Part shown: positions 6,267 through 6,806 of the stretch, in pieces
How positions within the stretch are numbered: the stretch's first letter is position 1
How the letters are laid out: every line of letters begins with the position of its first letter
The notes under the pieces: model-generated
What the model was told of the DNA's origin: nothing
What the model saw: only the letters and a program-made list of their open reading frames with translations
Databases searched by the model: none
DNA from: Clostridiales bacterium
Lineage (GTDB): Bacteria; Bacillota; Clostridia; Lachnospirales; CAG-274
Assembly (NCBI GenBank): GCA_021203425.1
Contig: JAJQBF010000013.1
Coordinates: 1-6,806 of the forward strand
Direction: 5' to 3'
Length of the DNA stretch: 6,806 nucleotides
Program-made: the position numbers and the translations under genes

Positions 6267-6770
6267 TTAATTTCTTTCGAAAATCAGTTTAAATACTTTA
6301 TGCGTAAAGGGAGCGGCTGCATACATATTCCACAAAAGAGCCATAGGAAAGTTTTTAAGTACGGTTCCCACCCATATAGCAGGGAGCTGGGCAGGGCTGT
6401 TTCCGGCAAGAATGACGTTAAACAATATTGATGCCACCATACTCATAGTGGGGCACATTATGCCTACAGTACAGGCTTGTCTTAACAATTGGCAGATACA
6501 GGGGTTGTCTTTTTCGGGGCTTACGTGTTTTGAGGCAAGGTAAGCTCCTATTTTGTTTTCCCAAAGATTTGAAAATATAAATACGAAAAGACCCATATAT
6601 GATGCCTCAACGGCAGCATCTAAAAATATGTGGTTTGTCATATTGCTTAAGCCTCCGGCAAGGGTGGTAAGCCCCTGTTTTATTGCTACGTTGTAAACCT
6701 CCATACCGTATGCCATAGCATAGGACATAATAAGACCGAATATAACTCCTTGAAATTTTGTCTTGGGCAT
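6267..6770 (-). CDS. DUF2798 family membrane protein of unknown function
   Basis: This 167-aa protein has about four hydrophobic helices and matches my recollection of the DUF2798 family, whose members begin with a PKTKFQ-like motif followed by a helix (here MPKTKFQGVIFGLIMSYAMAYGMEVYN, 1-27). It has two similar halves: MSYAMAYGMEVYNVAI (15-30) with a later ASYMGLFVFIFSNLWENKIG (56-75), and MCPTMSMVASILFNVIL (105-121) with KNFPMALLWNMYAAAPFTHKVF (139-160). A polar linker with CICQ and charged residues (80-99) joins them. The ATG has an AGGAGG site 9 nt upstream (complement of 6780-6785). The gene converges on popT, and its promoter lies mostly beyond the window edge. No function can be assigned from sequence; an integral membrane location is likely. 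Confidence 0.8.
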   Translation of the reverse strand: MPKTKFQGVIFGLIMSYAMAYGMEVYNVAIKQGLTTLAGGLSNMTNHIFLDAAVEASYMGLFVFIFSNLWENKIGAYLASKHVSPEKDNPCICQLLRQACTVGIMCPTMSMVASILFNVILAGNSPAQLPAIWVGTVLKNFPMALLWNMYAAAPFTHKVFKLIFERN

Positions 6771-6779
6771 TTTAAATTT

Positions 6780-6785
6780 CCTCCT
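6780..6785 (-). promoter_or_regulatory. Ribosome binding site of the DUF2798 gene
   Basis: CCTCCT on the + strand reads AGGAGG on the minus strand, 9 nt before the ATG at 6770. The sequence beyond it to the window edge is A/T-rich, but no complete promoter can be made out in the remaining 21 bases. Confidence 0.8.
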
Positions 6786-6806
6786 AATAAAAAAATAAGC
6801 ATATAG

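Noticed and set aside
1..6806. CRISPR array, mobile element, tRNA or rRNA
   Set aside because: No spaced direct repeats, transposase-like frames, terminal inverted repeats or recognisable RNA gene sequences were found on either strand by reading.

Overview
The window is a bacterial chromosome segment dominated by one complete operon for the Rnf complex, a membrane-bound ferredoxin:NAD+ oxidoreductase that pumps Na+ or H+. The gene order rnfC-D-G-E-A-B is the one familiar from anaerobic Firmicutes. Other signs of a strictly anaerobic, fermentative Clostridia-type organism are the strong AGGAGG ribosome binding sites, the consensus sigma-A promoters, the moderate GC content, and the short RnfC without the C-terminal extension of proteobacterial RsxC. 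The sequence alone does not fix the genus or the coupling ion.

Layout: positions 1-222 are an AT-rich upstream region with a promoter (-35 at 82-87, -10 at 105-110) and a roughly 105-nt leader carrying an unusual inverted repeat (121-160). The six rnf genes run from 223 to 5140 on the + strand with overlaps of 1-4 nt or gaps of 2-16 nt, so they form one transcription unit. A strong hairpin with a T-run closes it at 5150-5187. A second promoter (5211-5239) then drives a DUF368 membrane protein (5272-6192) of the PopT polyprenyl-phosphate transporter family. Its start is an ATG at 5272, not the upstream in-frame TTG. A convergent minus-strand gene (6267-6770) encodes a DUF2798 membrane protein built from two similar halves. 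A hairpin at 6218-6242 lies between the two convergent genes and probably terminates the minus-strand one.

How the genes work together: RnfB takes electrons from reduced ferredoxin through a chain of Fe-S clusters. RnfA and RnfE carry them across the membrane through an intramembrane Fe-S site. RnfG and RnfD, each with a covalently bound FMN on a threonine, pass them on, and RnfC reduces NAD+ on the cytoplasmic side. The free energy builds an ion gradient. The flavin transferase (ApbE) needed to load RnfG and RnfD is not in this window. PopT would recycle undecaprenyl phosphate in the same membrane; a functional link to the ion gradient is possible but speculative.

I see no CRISPR array, tRNA, rRNA, insertion sequence or phage gene. 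The core content is a well-known system. The less explained parts are the leader dyad before rnfC, the small palindrome at the popT start site, and the DUF2798 gene.
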